Shown here: piece by piece, positions 10,765 to 23,214 of the stretch
Layout: each line of letters begins with the position of its first letter
Numbering within the stretch: the first letter of the stretch is position 1
Origin: Zygaena filipendulae
Taxonomy: Eukaryota > Arthropoda > Insecta > Lepidoptera > Zygaenidae
NCBI GenBank assembly: GCA_907165275.2
Contig: OU015672.1
Coordinates: forward strand, 1,098,501 to 1,162,500
Reading direction: 5' to 3'
DNA: 64,000 nucleotides
Translations under genes and position numbers: made by a program
The notes under the pieces: generated by a model
Database searches by the model: none
Seen by the model: the letters and a program-made list of their open reading frames with translations, nothing else
Told to the model about the DNA's origin: nothing

Positions 10765-10838
10765 CTATTATTGTAATCCAGGATTCCCGCGGGAACTCCG
10801 AAATTACCGCGGCTGAAACTGCGGGGGACAGCTAGTAT
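10765..10838 (+). mobile_element. Family A copy 5, 3' end only
   Basis: TCCCGCGGGAACTCCGAAAT to GACAGCTAGT. Confidence 0.6.
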
Positions 10839-11365
10839 TATCGTATAAATACGAATGTGACTTTTGTTTGTTACAAACATACATTTGCGTTTTTATGATA
10901 TTTCAAAAGCTATTCGAGAGAGAAAGATGGGATACAAAAATATGCAGACACGGTCAATTACAGTTATACGACAAAAAAAAGTTGACAATTCGTGAAAACC
11001 TCCGGGGAGACCGGGTCGTGCGGCACAGACCGTATTCACCTGCCGCCCTAATTACGCACGTGTCAATGCCAAACAGGGGTCAGTGTGTCCCCATACTCCC
11101 CTTTGCTTTAGGGGCTCCGAGGTAGGGTTGCAGTCGTAGGTAGTGCACGGGCTTCCGGGAAGTTTGCCACCAAAACGCATGGGCCGTGTGTAAGATAGAG
11201 ACCCAGCTTTTAAAGTATAAGAAAGGAATAGAATTAGAAATCGAATTTGGCTTTTACATACATTGAAAATAGTTTAACTAAATTATTATTTGTCTGTGGT
11301 GAATTCGTTGCAACGTTGTTGTTTATTAGCTTCAATGTAATAAAATTAAATAAGTCAGTTTTAAC

Positions 11366-11682
11366 CACAGAACAGAAAATAATAGAAGGGACATCGAGCA
11401 GATGAAAACCAATGTCGCCGGGTGATTTGCGCACACACAACTATTCATCACGCACTAAAACATTATCTTAAAGAAATGTATTAAACGCTTTATGGTTATG
11501 TTTGTACTTAGTCACTGTTTGCAAAATTCACAGTTTTGGAAATATTGTGTTAAACATATTTGGGATGGTAGCAAAAGAACTTTTGGGCAAGTTAGAGCAT
11601 TTGCTCTAACTTCATTTGCAACGCAACGGTGGCGTGCCTGCCTCGCCTACATGTCCTCTCTAGTTAATTTATTTGCTCTGTG
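11366..11682 (+). mobile_element. hAT-like non-autonomous element, family J copy 2
   Basis: 317 bp, ends CACAGAACAG.. / ..GCTCTGTG, flanked by GTTTTAAC and ATTTTAAC (7 of 8). Internal blocks shared with copy 1: GTCACTGTTT, GCATTTGCTCTAACTTC, CGCCTACATGTC. Confidence 0.65.
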
Positions 11683-11699
11683 ATTTTAACCTATCACTA

Positions 11700-11885
11700 C
11701 ATGGTATAAAAAAGTTGCTTCCCGCTGTCTGTCTGTCCCTACGTATGCTTAGATCTTTGAAACTACGCAACGGATTTTGATGCGTTTTTTTTAATAGATA
11801 GAGTGATTCAAGAGGAAGGTTTATACGTATAGTTTATACTGGAATTGCCGCGGGAACTCCGAAATTACCATGGAGGACAACTATA
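11700..11885 (+). mobile_element. Family A copy 6
   Basis: CTGTCTGTCTG head and GCCGCGGGAACTCCGAAATT block; the GCTAGT end is lost. Confidence 0.5.
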
Positions 11886-12164
11886 ATATTATGTAGTGGA
11901 TAAGTCACTCGTTTGCTAGGTTTCGACGACACATTTCAAGCTTATAAACATACACGTAGCTTACTCAGTGACCCCGCAAGTAGATCCTGCTTTTCATAGT
12001 ACGACTGTCAACCCTACTTGGCGGCCTTCGTTCACCATAAGTTTATACTATGTTTAGTGAACCGTTTCCGTATGTACGTTCTCGGTACACATACAGAATT
12101 TTAAGCACGTCCAAAACTTTACCGATCGGTGTTGCAACTTACTCTCAGACTTTTATTGCATACT

Positions 12165-12360
12165 CCACTCGCCCGCGATAATTTCGGAGTTCCCGCGAGA
12201 ATTCCGAGATCAAAGTACCCTATGTATGACTACCGTAGCTTCCTAAAGGTGTAAGAATTTGCAAAATCGGTTCAGTAGATTCAAAGATTACCCCCTACAA
12301 CGTCACAAACTCACAATTTACAAACTCACAAACTTTACCTCCATATAATATTAGAGATAG
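12165..12360 (-). mobile_element. Family A copy 7
   Basis: CGCCCGCGATAATTTCGGAG to CCATATAATATTAGAGATAG. Confidence 0.6.
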
Positions 12361-12984
12361 TATCGATTAGGAAGGATGCATAGAAGTATTATTAGCTTTT
12401 TCTACTCGTCTCATTTTCGGAATTGGTATACTTTTGTATATAACAAAAATGTAAGTAAAAATATTTTAGGTAGGTACCTACGAAATATATTTCGCAAAAA
12501 TAGAAAAGGTTCCTAGATCCTAATTGCTTATTCTTTCCATGTACCCTGTTTGCCGCTATCCCGTCGAAGAGCACAGTTATTCTTGAAATTTACAGCGCCC
12601 TAGGCGACTGAAGTATATATAATATTAGTAGGTACTAAACCTAGATATCTAGGACTGGTTTGTTGTACGTTTTGTCTAAATCTATACTTAATACCAAAGA
12701 TATTGAAAGAGAATAGATTGACAATACGCTCGACCGCTAAGTTTACCCCTTGAACCACGCAGCGGTCAAATGATCTCATGCTAACAAAATGCATATTAGC
12801 AGAGACTATTATTTATAGATACCACTTGACGGAAAGCGATGTGATTGGCTATTTGAAATGTACTTTGTGGTGACTGGTATTTGATTGCGTCGCAACGATG
12901 TGATTGGTTTTTATTTTGATCATTCCCCCCGCAAAAATTGGTTGACGTGAATTGCATAGTAAAAGTTTGTATGTTCGTCTATTC

Positions 12985-13431
12985 TCTTATAATATCTTTG
13001 CTTAATACTATATAAATGTGAAAGTAACTTTGTCTGCCTTTTACATTTTTATACTGATAGTAGTCAACCGATCATCATGAAATTTAGCATGTACACGTTG
13101 TCAACGGCACAGAACAGGACCAAAGGTACTTTTATCCTGGGATCCCTGCGGGAACTCCGAAATTAGCGCGGGTGAAACCGTGTGAAATTTTGCATACACA
13201 TTGTCAAGGGTATTCGAATTACCTTGCGATTCGTCCATTTCGTAGAGGAGAATAAGTTCAGGCAAGGATATCTATACAGTATACACTTAAGCTTTGTCCT
13301 GAATGACTGATGGAAGAGTGGATTTTCCAAAACCTCTAAGGGGGTGAAAAGGGGTTGCAAAGTTTGTATGGAACAATTCCGCGGGAACTCCAAAATTATC
13401 GCGGGTGAAACCGAGCGGGACAGCTAGTGTT
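12985..13431 (+). mobile_element. Family A copy 8, two partly overlapping copies
   Basis: A complete element runs to about 13190, then a second 3' half ends GCGGGACAGCTAGT at 13431. The middle (13190-13370) matches the variant at 26440-26660 and 29440-29690 (CTAAGGGGGTGAAAAGGGG). Confidence 0.6.
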
Positions 13432-13624
13432 AAATATAATAATTGGACTCCGGGCGACCACTACCACATCTCACGGTCCAAACTTCACATTCTTAGTTCC
13501 GTCAAATTAAACAAGGGTCGCTGGCAGCCATCACGTAATCCAATAAAGCCGCTCGGACCCCGGACCCCGGACATCGGACGTCGGACACAAGCGCTAGCCG
13601 CGGCTGCCGGATGTCACACCCCGG

Positions 13625-14025
13625 TAGGGTTGCCACCTTTTTTTTGGAAAAAATATGTTTTCTATGTAAAATATGTATGTTTTTCCGAAAAAAAGATGCA
13701 AAAATATAGTACTTTTGGAAAATGCAGGGAAAAAAATAGTACATGTTTATTTTTACTCATTATGTATCGGGTAGCATATCTACAAATTATTGCTAGTTTG
13801 ACAGTTGAAGTTTTGTTGCCGAGTATGCATTTCGTTCTGAAATTCCTCGTGCTGCGCTGCGGGTGCGCTTCAGACCAGTCAAAGTTAATATACAAAAGCG
13901 CGACAGTTGAATTAGGGATAAAAATATAGTATTTTTCGTACTATATTATTTTTTTGTAATAGGTATATAGAACAATTGATTGAAATATAGTTCGATACTA
14001 TAATATAGTACGGGTGGCAACCCTA
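13625..14025. mobile_element. hAT-type non-autonomous element, family G
   Basis: 401 bp with inverted ends TAGGGTTGCCACC / GGTGGCAACCCTA and an exact 8-bp target duplication CACCCCGG at 13617-13624 and 14026-14033. The body is rich in ATATAGTA words. The long open frames here are chance frames. Confidence 0.8.
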
Positions 14026-14319
14026 CACCCCGGACACCGGACATTATAAACACTTACACATTGAAATTCGGAAGTTAAACACGCGGTGTTGACCGGTGGA
14101 GGTCGTAGCGAATGCACGCCTGGCGCGTTATTCGATATTTCAATAACCATTCAGCAGCCATTTTGTTTTCCAATAAATAATCTAGTTTTCGAGAGCGAAC
14201 CGTGTTTTATCTTGGGGAGCAATAGATATAACATTGCCGTTGGCTTTCGCCATAATTATAGATGCAGAAGAAGTTATTTGATTTACTAAAACGTTGTTCC
14301 TAGCAAAACTAAATGCCAT

Positions 14320-14648
14320 AATGGGCATGTTGACTAATTTTTATTTTTAGTCCGTCTTGTAGATTATTAAAAAATATTGGACACGTATTTTTTCTTTTTT
14401 TACGTAATCAAAAAATAACGGCGATAGGTTGAGTTGAAATTTCGCGTGACGTCACTATTCTGACAGTTTGTATGGCGGTTTTGCGGTTAGTGACGTCACG
14501 ACCTCCTCATCCTAAACTTTCATGCGCTTTATCTCTGTATATTTTAATTTATTGAAAAAAGCAAAAAATACGTGTCTATTGTTTTTTTATTTTCTAACTG
14601 ACGGACTAATTATAATTTTGATTTTCAATAGTAGTCAACATCCGTATT
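14320..14648. mobile_element. Family B inverted-repeat element, copy 1
   Basis: Family B as seen in ten copies: about 330 bp, ends AATGGGCATGTTGACTA and its inverse, subterminal AGTCCGTCTTGTAGATT and AGTCCGTCAGTTAGAAAAT, and a core with two GTGACGTCAC palindromes about 45 bp apart around AAACTGTCAGAATA. No ORF. Confidence 0.8.
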
Positions 14649-14759
14649 GAAGAGGAAGAAGAAGCTAAACGCGCTTCGCCAGCTGTTATGTTATGTTGTC
14701 TTTGGGTTAACGTTGCAGACAATTACGGATTTAAGCGGAGTTAGTAAGATTTACGTATC

Positions 14760-14942
14760 TATACTAATATTATAAAGGTTTGTGAATTTGTAACGTTGTA
14801 GGGGAATCTCTGGATCTACGGAACCAATTTTGAAAATCCTTTCTCTGCAGGAAGCTACGGTAGTCCGTCCAGTGACATGGGGTACTTTTACCCCTAAATT
14901 CCCGAGGGAACTCTGAAATTAGCACGGGTGAAAACGCATGAT
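14760..14942 (+). mobile_element. Family A copy 9, diverged
   Basis: ATACTAATATTATAAAGG head, CCCGAGGGAACTCTGAAATT block. Confidence 0.55.
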
Positions 14943-15300
14943 ATTTTTAATTACTCATACTCGGAAAATAGGTCTGAAGTTGCCTGAGAAGCGGGTTGAA
15001 AGTAACACTTTTCAGCCCTAGGTAGAATCGCTTTCAACTGACAGCTGGATACTGCAGAAACTCAAGTTCTTTTTTATGTCATAGGGGGCATACTTACTGG
15101 CCAGTAGCACACCTAATGGTTGATTTATGTAAAATAAAATTCACTCATTTTTTTCTTTAGCTAATTCCTATTTTTATATTGACTTTCCTTGCATTCGTAA
15201 TGAAAAGCACAGTGTTACCCTCGGGAGAAAGACTTATTTAGTCCCTCGATCTCGGGACTAAATAAGTTACTTTCACCCCTAGGATAACAATGTACTATTG
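14940..15300 (-). repeat. Family H dispersed repeat, copy 1
   Basis: CTGAAGTTGCCTGAGAAGCG, AACACTTTTCAGCCCTAGG, AGTGTTACCCTCGGGAGAAA and TTTCACCCCTAGGATAACA; inverted relative to 36930-37550. Confidence 0.65.
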
Positions 15301-15988
15301 CATACATCAAGGGTACCTATAGAAAATGACATAGGTAGGTTATTTTATTCCGGAATCCCAACGGGTACCTACTCTGAAATTAAAACGGGTAAAGCTGCGG
15401 GGAAACGCTTTGCAATATTACTATGTACGTTGCTCCAAAATATCTTCGTCTAGAACTTAACTCCCGTAACTAGGTACATTGGATATATCTTCAAAATCCA
15501 TTTAAGCTCTGAAAGTTAGGACAACCAACAAACTGACTTACTACTTAGTAGTTAATTCCTAAGTATACGCTATCCTCAGTATATATAGTGAAGCTCCAGT
15601 AATAAGAATAATCTTTTCACACCACATGCTCGACAATGCCGAATTATATGTCATGTAAACCTTACCGAAAGCAAGACATTATATCTCTTGGCTTTAGCCG
15701 GGTTATAATGTTCTATTGAATTTCATTATAACCCGCTGGTCAATAATGTGATTTTCACTTTCATAATTCTTATTGCTATGTCCATAACGTCTCATTTCGC
15801 TAAACAGAATGTGTTCTCAGCGGGCGCGGCCAACTCGATTTTCGAAGACCGAAGCCGTGGCCCACTAGATTCGCAGTGAGACGAACTTCATTTGTTTGTC
15901 AAATCGAGTAGGCCACGCCAGCTGAAAGAAGTGGCTATATAGGATCTACTAAGCCTGGTTTTTTATTGTCTCGCATTATGTGAGAAAA

Positions 15989-16209
15989 GTAGAGTATACA
16001 CCACAGGGATAAAACTGTTTTTTTCTTGGGCGCTTGAATCCCTCACTGCACTCAGGACTCAATCTTAATTCCCTCCCTTTGGTCGGGAATTAACTTATAA
16101 CACCCTCGCTGCGCTCGGGAGTTAAATTTGGAGTCCTTCGTTATGTTCAGGATTCAATGTAGCGCCCGTGACATAAAACAGTGCTTTATCCCCTTGGTGT
16201 ATAATCTAC
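15989..16209. mobile_element. Foldback element
   Basis: GTAGAGTATACACCACAGGG... and ...CCTTGGTGTATAATCTAC are inverted, as are TGGGCGC / GCGCCC. The centre has CCTCGCTGCGCTCGGG. Confidence 0.65.
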
Positions 16210-16834
16210 TATTGTGCAAACTCATCGAGGGGTGTTAAAAAGTGATTTCTGAAAGACCGTAAAGATTCCCTTTCGAGTTTGTCCGCTTATTTGCAAGAAA
16301 ATGAGTCGACTTTGAGTTATGTATGTCTTGGATGGATTGCGTTTTCGGTTTTTACGCAAAATTACTAGTCGAATTACTAAATCCGGACAAGGGCGAGTCG
16401 GTCTTGTCCGCCGAGGATTCCGTACAATGTAGGTACATAATTATTATAAATAGTCCAGGAATCGAGTCTAGCAGTTTTTTTCGAGCTTTTCCCGAAATGC
16501 ACTTTCCAAAACCTATATTTTGTATGATTTAATTAAAAATTTAGGTATAGTTTTCCGATTTTTCACGGTACTTTATTTATTTATAGTAGTGCGTCTTGTA
16601 TCATAGAATAAATAAAGACGATATTACTTGGTAAATTTCATAGTTCTAGGTCAACGGAAAGTAGGTAGGTACCTTATAAATGATATAATGATATACTATG
16701 ATTTAAGTGGATTACTATTATTATTCCCCTGAGAGTGTCGAAATATTTTTTGCGGCATAAACTGCTGTATCTTTTAACTTAGAAGTTTGATTTTTTCCCA
16801 GCTTCAAGGGACTGTTCATTTTGTCTATCTTTAT

Positions 16835-16965
16835 ACAATACAATACAATATACTTTATTCCACCAAATGATTTTTACAATATTAAATATAATATAAATTA
16901 ATTTCATGGCAAATAGGCGGCCTTATTGCTAGCAGCAATTTTTTCAAGGCAACCTTGACGAGATA
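16835..16965 (-). mobile_element. LINE 3' end fragment
   Basis: (ACAAT)n at 16836-16852, then TACTTTATTCCACCAAATGA and GGCGGCCTTATTGCTAGCAG; on the minus strand this is a GGAATAAAGTA signal and TTGTA tail. A common lepidopteran LINE ending. Confidence 0.6.
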
Positions 16966-17557
16966 GTACAGAATATAGAATAGAATAGAATACCAATAAT
17001 TGCATTAATACTAAATAATAAATGTTTATAAAAATACTGATAAAAATAACAATACTAGGTATATAATAATAGATATATAGTTTATTTCACGTTCACGCTT
17101 AGGTAGAACCAAGCGTAAAACCCAAAAATATGTTAAAAATATTCCTCATGGTCTTAAAGTATTTTTGTATAAATCTCATTTTCCGTTTGTCCTACGGCAT
17201 AGATATAATCAACGATTTCATAAAGGAACGTCGCTTGGAGCGTCTCGTCTCGTTAAATTTCTGTATTCTGTTCAGTGCAGAGTGTAGGGTTACCATGCGT
17301 TGTTAACTGAGATTGTGAACCGAGCGCGCTCAAACAATGTTTTGATTTCTCCATCCTCCATATTCGTAACTAGAATTTCTTATTCATCAACGAAATACAT
17401 TGTACATTTTTCTCTGTTTTATTGTTAGTAATTCAACGTGAGTAAAAATACAACTTCTTTGTGTATAGTAGGATTTTTAAAACTAAGTTCTTTATAGCAC
17501 GGTACGGATGGGAGTAAAAATTTAGTTTCCGTCGCGGCGTCTACGGAAAAACAAAGC

Positions 17558-17849
17558 AATGGGGATGTTGACTACTTTTGAAAATCAAAATTATATTTAG
17601 TCCGTCAGTTAAAAAATAAAAAAACAATAGAGAGATAAAGCACATTAAAGTTTAGGGTGAGGGGGTCGTGACGTCACTAACCGCTAAAACCGAAGTACAA
17701 ACTGTCAGAATAGTGACGTCACGCGAAATTTCAACTCAATGTATCGCCGCTATTTTTTTATTAATTACGTAAAAAAAGAAAAAATACTTGTCTAATATTT
17801 TTTAATAATCTACAACACGGACTAAAAGAACTATTCAACATGCCCCACT
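17558..17849. mobile_element. Family B copy 2
   Basis: Opposite orientation to copy 1; both TGACGTCAC motifs intact (17669 and 17713); part of the GCTTTTTCAAAT segment is deleted. Confidence 0.8.
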
Positions 17850-18419
17850 GTTTTTTTTTCATTACAATTGTATCACTCGTAAAACAATTTTTTTTTTGTA
17901 GCGATATGATCGAAAGCACTTTCTATATAGACCTAAACATTCAATCTTTCACATTTTTTATTTTTAATATGCCTAACTTATATTATGCTGTAAGTACATA
18001 ATTAATTTCATTTATTACTTATCATTAAAGAAGCATGAATATTTGTAACTTTTGTTTGTAAGGCAGGTATTAAGCATTGCTATGGATTTGGAACGTGGAA
18101 AAATACTAGCTCTGGTTAGATCATGGTGTTGTCTTGTCATGTAGTTCATCGTGTGGTTAGCCTATTAAAAGATGAATGAATAAAATTTTAATTGAAATTG
18201 TTTTAATATTTTCTTTTTCATTATGTGTTTCGTCATTTTATCATTGCTTCTTGACTTTTCTGCGTAAAAACATTATTTGAACAATCTTTGAATTTAACCC
18301 TGTGATTTGGATGGATTAAGAATACTTTTTTCCAGTAATTTATATCCTTTTTTACTAATTTAGATGAGTAATTAAATTACAATATAAATTCATTAAGTTT
18401 CATTTAAAATTTAGTTTGA

Positions 18420-18700
18420 CGACGTGTTCGAGAGAATATATTGTGGTCATGAAATTTACAAACTTGCCCGTTTGCCACCTATGACATAAAAAAAATACAT
18501 GGCGGCCATTTTGGTACCTTGTCTATTAAATAAAATTTATTAAATTAAATTTAATAAAATTTAAATTATTCTATTAAATAAAATTTAAATTAATCTATTA
18601 AATAAAATTTAAATTAATCTATTAAATAAAATTTAAATTAATCTATTAAATTTTGGTACCGAATAAACCTCTATTCTATTCTATCTCCCTAAATAAAATC
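18420..18700 (+). mobile_element. LINE-like 3' end with tandem insert
   Basis: GGCGGCCATTTTGGTACC (18501) and TTTTGGTACCGAATAAACCT (18652) flank an expanded AT-rich tandem; the end is (TTCTA)n. Same arrangement at 57880-58060. Confidence 0.5.
18531..18655. repeat. 24-bp tandem repeat
   Basis: About four units of TCTATTAAATAAAATTTAAA plus TTAA. Confidence 0.85.
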
Positions 18701-19562
18701 CGATATTAAACTTGCCCCACCCCAAGAAAAAATAAAACAATACATAATCGTAGCAAAGAAAAAATAAGAAGAGATATACAGGTAAGTAAAGCTTTAAAAA
18801 ATCTTGTCTCTTTTTTTACTAAACAACCAAACCTAGGAGTTGGCAACTTCGAAACTTCGCGAGTGGACGCGGCGGAAAACTTTTAGAAGCCAAGATGCTT
18901 TTTTAATATAAAAAAAAATAATGACTGCAAAAGTTGGTGGATGAAAAAACAACTTCGTCAACTCCGAGCGGGGATCGTATATCGAAGGTTCCGTACAAAA
19001 TTTCCGTACAAATATCTGTATAGTGATTAGGTATGTTATACTATTACCATCTATGTTTAGGTTTTAAAATCTTCGGCTACACCGTCACTTGGCATTTGAT
19101 TAAATTTGATTAAAGCTAAATCACTTTTAATCTATATCTACCAATATTTTAAAGAGGAAAGATTTGATTTTTTGTTTGTTTGTTACGATTTAACTCAAAA
19201 ACTACTGGACCGATTTAAAAAAATTTAAAATTTAAAATATGCCTATGTTACTTAGGAATAATGTAGCATTCTAATGGTGAAAGAATTTTTGAAATCGTTC
19301 CAGTAGTTTTTGAGTTAAATCGTAACAAGAGAACAAAAATGCCGTGGAACACTTGGTGAAAACGAAGTAACTGAGTCCGTTATGCATATTATGTGTGAAA
19401 AGAGGCAAAAATGCAAAAAAGGTATTTCGAAAAAAATTACAGTTGCTTTGTTTTTCCGTGGAGCAGCCGTATGACGCCGTAACGGAAAATTAACTTTTAC
19501 TTCCATCCTTTTACTACCGTGCGTTCACAAAAATCATGTCTTTCCTCTTGATTATATTAGTA

Positions 19563-19822
19563 ATAGACTAGCCCACCAGGGTGTCACTGGCGTTATTTTC
19601 GGAGTTCCCGACGGAATTCCAACATAAAACGTTGCGGTGTCTCTGAGTGACATAGGGTATGTCACTCAGAAACACCGTATCTTCCTGTAACTAAAATATT
19701 TTATTAAATCCGTCAAGTAATTTTCCAGTTTATCCATTACAAGTAAACAAATCGCAAGTAAATTAGGAGTTCCTGCGGAAATTCCCAAACTCACACGGGT
19801 GAGACTGCGGGCACGGCTAGCT
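19563..19822. mobile_element. Family A fragments in both orientations
   Basis: A minus-oriented start at 19565 (GTTATTTTCGGAGTTCCCG) is followed at 19765 by a plus-oriented end (CGGGCACGGCTAGCT). Confidence 0.5.
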
Positions 19823-19850
19823 ATCGATAAAAAGAGCTTCAAAATATGGA

Positions 19851-20458
19851 GGGTAGAAAAAGTAAGGAGAACCGTCTCGTATAGGGGATTAGTTGAAAAA
19901 GTGTCCAGCGGTAAACAGCAAATTGGACGCAGATAAGCAATAACATGTTAACCCACAAATTTAAGTTATTGATTCAGAACGATTTATTGAGAGTTAGAGA
20001 ACGTTTTTTAATTATGTGTTGATCTTATTACATTGCTTAAATATGCAACTAAATATTGAACATAAAAAATGTTGACACAAATGGCGCTCCTACTTTTAAA
20101 ACACGATTTACTCCAAATTTCTCCAGTGTGGGTTAACACACTATTGCTTATTTATGTCCAATTATAGTTCGAACACTCACCGAAATGGCGCTAGTGTGGG
20201 ATGTGGATATGATATGAACTTAGCAGTTATAAACAAAGTGAAGTGTGCTGAGTGGAAAAAATTAAAAAAAAAGCGCCGTAACAAACCGGAAATTCTTCTT
20301 TCCTTTTTTAATTTATTATCCTACTCTAATAGTTTGTGGCGCTCTTTTTAAAATTCTTCCACTTGCTACTATGGCGCCACCTTAATTTGCTCCCTTTCAA
20401 CGGACACTTTTTATTACACTGATATGCTCCTGCTTACTTCTATCTACCCTCCATATTT
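19851..20458. mobile_element. Element with ~60 bp inverted ends, host of a family C copy
   Basis: Left AAATATGGAGGGTAG... AAAAAGTGTCC (19851-19902) is mirrored by GGACACTTTTT... CTACCCTCCATATTT (20402-20458). The interior holds the family C element and a short unique stretch. Confidence 0.65.
19925..20159 (+). mobile_element. Family C inverted-repeat element, complete
   Basis: 235 bp; ends GGACGCAGATAAGCAATAAC / CTATTGCTTATTTATGTCC are inverted repeats of about 30 bp (including TGTTAACCC / GGGTTAACA). Exact 4-bp duplication AATT on both sides. No ORF. Nested in the hairpin element 19851-20458. Confidence 0.8.
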
Positions 20459-20889
20459 CTAAAGTAGTTTTTGGTAGTAGGTATCTAGTTTTAACCGGGA
20501 ACGGAACTCTAACATCATAAAAGCTCAACGACGTCGAGTTTCGCTCGCGCCCTAACTGAATTTCTCGAAGTTAATGAAAGAGGGTATTTTTTAAAGTCGT
20601 TTATTTAGTGAACCGCATTATACTTGGAAGAGATTGATATTTTTTTTGTAACGTAACCTTGTTTAGACATTTTGTTAGAGAGTATTTTAAAGTCAGACTA
20701 GCGTCGCTCGCTGAAGTAAATTATACTTATATTTTAAGATATTTCGTTTGAAAGAAAAATAAACGTTCGATATTATTGTAAAATGGGGCAAGTAAATACA
20801 AGGTATGTTTTAAATTTTAATCATTTGACGTTGCAGCAAAAATTCGGAACCAAAAGTGCTAAAAAGAGCCACTTTTGACGTACATCCTT

Positions 20890-21090
20890 CTAATCCTACT
20901 AATTAAATGTGAAAGTGTGGATGTTTGGATGTTTGTTACTCAATCACGCAAAAACGACTGAACGGATTTGAATGAAATTTGGCATACACGTTGTCAGGGG
21001 TACAGAAAAGGACATAGGGTACTTTTTATCCCGGAATTCCTACTTGAACTCCAAAATTACCGCGGGTAAAACTGCGGGGCACAGCTAGTA
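20890..21090 (+). mobile_element. Family A copy, full length
   Basis: Complete from the CTACTAATTAAATGTG head to GGGGCACAGCTAGTAATG. Confidence 0.75.
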
Positions 21091-21366
21091 ATGTATAAAA
21101 ATGAATCCCTATTTCCCTTGGTCAGACATCACGCGTGAACGGCTGGACTAATTTCGTTAATTCTTTTTTTGTTGTTTGTTATTGTAAAGAGAAAGTTCGT
21201 CGGAAAGAAGTTTGGAGCTCCTGCAGGAATTCCGAAACTTACGCGGGTGAATCTCCGAAACAGTTTGACGGATTTTCACGGGACTTTCACTGCTAATAAG
21301 GCTACTTTGGAGCTCCTGCGGGAATCCCGAAACTCACGCGGGTAAAACCACGGGGCACAGCTAGTT
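21091..21366 (+). mobile_element. Family A variant copy
   Basis: Two successive GGAATTCCGAAACT-type blocks (21228 and 21320) and a final GGGGCACAGCTAGT; adjacent to the previous copy head to tail. Confidence 0.6.
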
Positions 21367-21807
21367 TTTAATAAGACTCTTTTCAGCTTTCATTAAATTC
21401 AGGTTTGGGTATTTGTGCATTCTACCAAGGGCGTATTGACCTATTCAGTTCATTGTAGTATTATTAAATTTGATTTAGTTTGTATTTAGACAACCAGCAA
21501 ATCACATAGAGGCCGAAGTTGGGAGTTATCTCGTCAGCATGTCAGTCCACCATTATTTTTTATCAATCAAACATCAAGCGGGAATCAAGATCAGATTAAA
21601 CTCAAAACATCCATTATACCCGGCGGCCGGCCCCGGACCTGACGCGGAGCTCGGCTCAGCGAAATATTAATATTCATGGTCTGTAATGCTTCTATTCATC
21701 TATAAATATTCAAACACGAACACAATTTTGAATATTATATTTTTCTATGCATCATAATAATATTATGTGGAAAGTTTAAATACTTGTACAACACAAATAT
21801 TTATCTA

Positions 21808-22045
21808 CTAGCTGTTCCCCGCGGTTATACTTTTAATTTTGGAGTTCCTTCTCTGGGAACTTCACTTCGCATTTGTAATATTAAGGCAGCCTTTCCCAAT
21901 TTGTAACCATATCATCTAAGTATAACGCAAATGTGATCTAAAAGGTTGTTCGGTCCGATGCGTTGAGCATATGCTAAGTATTAACAAACAAACAAACACA
22001 CACACACACACACACACAAACTTTGCGTTTATAACATTAGTAAAC
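21808..22045 (-). mobile_element. Family A copy with internal CA repeat
   Basis: CTAGCTGTTCCCCGCGGTTA to CTTTGCGTTTATAACATTAG; the head carries (CA)n at 21984-22018. Confidence 0.65.
21984..22018. repeat. (CA)n microsatellite
   Basis: AACA units turning into about 12 CA units. Confidence 0.9.
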
Positions 22046-22515
22046 ATATAAATCTATATCAAAGAAAGGATAACTTCTATGGACACTGATGCTGGTTTGG
22101 TAAAAAAAAAACGAAAAAGAACCTGATAAAAGAATTAAGCAGAGAGTGAAATAAATGCGATCCATTAATTCCGCGAACAAGTAAAACAAACATCCTGTAT
22201 ATATTCAGGGGAACAAAAGCTCGACGGGAAGGAAGCTCCGCTACAGGAAGCTTTCAGCTGTAAATTCTTGACGGCTCATTCATTGTTGTGTTGCGAGAAA
22301 GTTTCTCTATTGTTTATTATCATGAAGTAAGTACACTTATTCCACTCTTTTAGTTTGAACTAAGCTTAAGAGCCTCCCATAGTAGGTCTACAACCTACCT
22401 ACGTACCGACTCGACTCACTAACATCACATTGGTGTCGCTATTTGATCTCGCGTTCCGCGGAAGAGAAGAAACGCAATTTCTCATTAGTTTTTATAGTAA
22501 AATGGCATTTATTTC

Positions 22516-22808
22516 GTACTAATTGCGTGCCGCGGTTTCGCCTATGTTAATTTCGGAGTAAAAGAGTCCTTTTCTGTACCCGAACAACGTGTACAACGTA
22601 TCTATATGCAAAATTTTATGATGATCGGTTGAGTAGTTAATAAAGCGTGAAAACTCAAACAACAGGAGTTATTTTCACATTTATTTCATGTATTAGAATG
22701 GATATTAAATAAGTTATTTTTATTATTTTTAATTTAGATTATAGGAGGAAACTATACTATCCCTAAATGAAATTCGTCCGAGTGGAACCGCAGGGGAACA
22801 GCTAGTTT
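22516..22808. mobile_element. Family A fragments
   Basis: A minus copy at 22516-22670 (GCGTGCCGCGGTTTCGCC) and a plus 3' tip at 22770-22808 (GGAACAGCTAGTTTTA). Confidence 0.5.
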
Positions 22809-22824
22809 TAAATATTCTCTAATC

Positions 22825-23153
22825 AATGGGCATGTTGACTAATTTTTATATTTTAGTCCGTCTTGTAGATTATTAAAAAATATTGGACACGTATGTTTTT
22901 TTTTACCTAATCAAAAAATAACGGCGATATATTGAGTTGAAATTTCGCGTGACGTCACTATTCTGACAGTTTGTATCGCGGTTTTAGCGATTAGTGACGT
23001 CACGACTCCCTCACCCTAAACTTTAATGCGCTTTATCTCTGTATATTTTAAATTATTTGAAAAAGCAAAAAATACGTGTCTATTGTTTTTTTCATTTTCT
23101 AACTGACGGACTAATTAGAATTTTGATTTTCAAAAGTAGTCCACATCCCCATT
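22825..23153. mobile_element. Family B copy 3
   Basis: AATGGGCATGTTGACTAATT to AGTCCACATCCCCATT; both TGACGTCA motifs intact. Confidence 0.8.
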
Positions 23154-23214
23154 TTATTTTTAATGATATGCTTTAAGATCCGATGGACCTGAAAGAGATG
23201 CATTTCATTTCAAC

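Noticed and set aside
13405..13929. 174-codon plus-strand open frame
   Set aside because: Runs through the inverted-repeat hAT-type element and its ATATAGTA-rich body; no domain.
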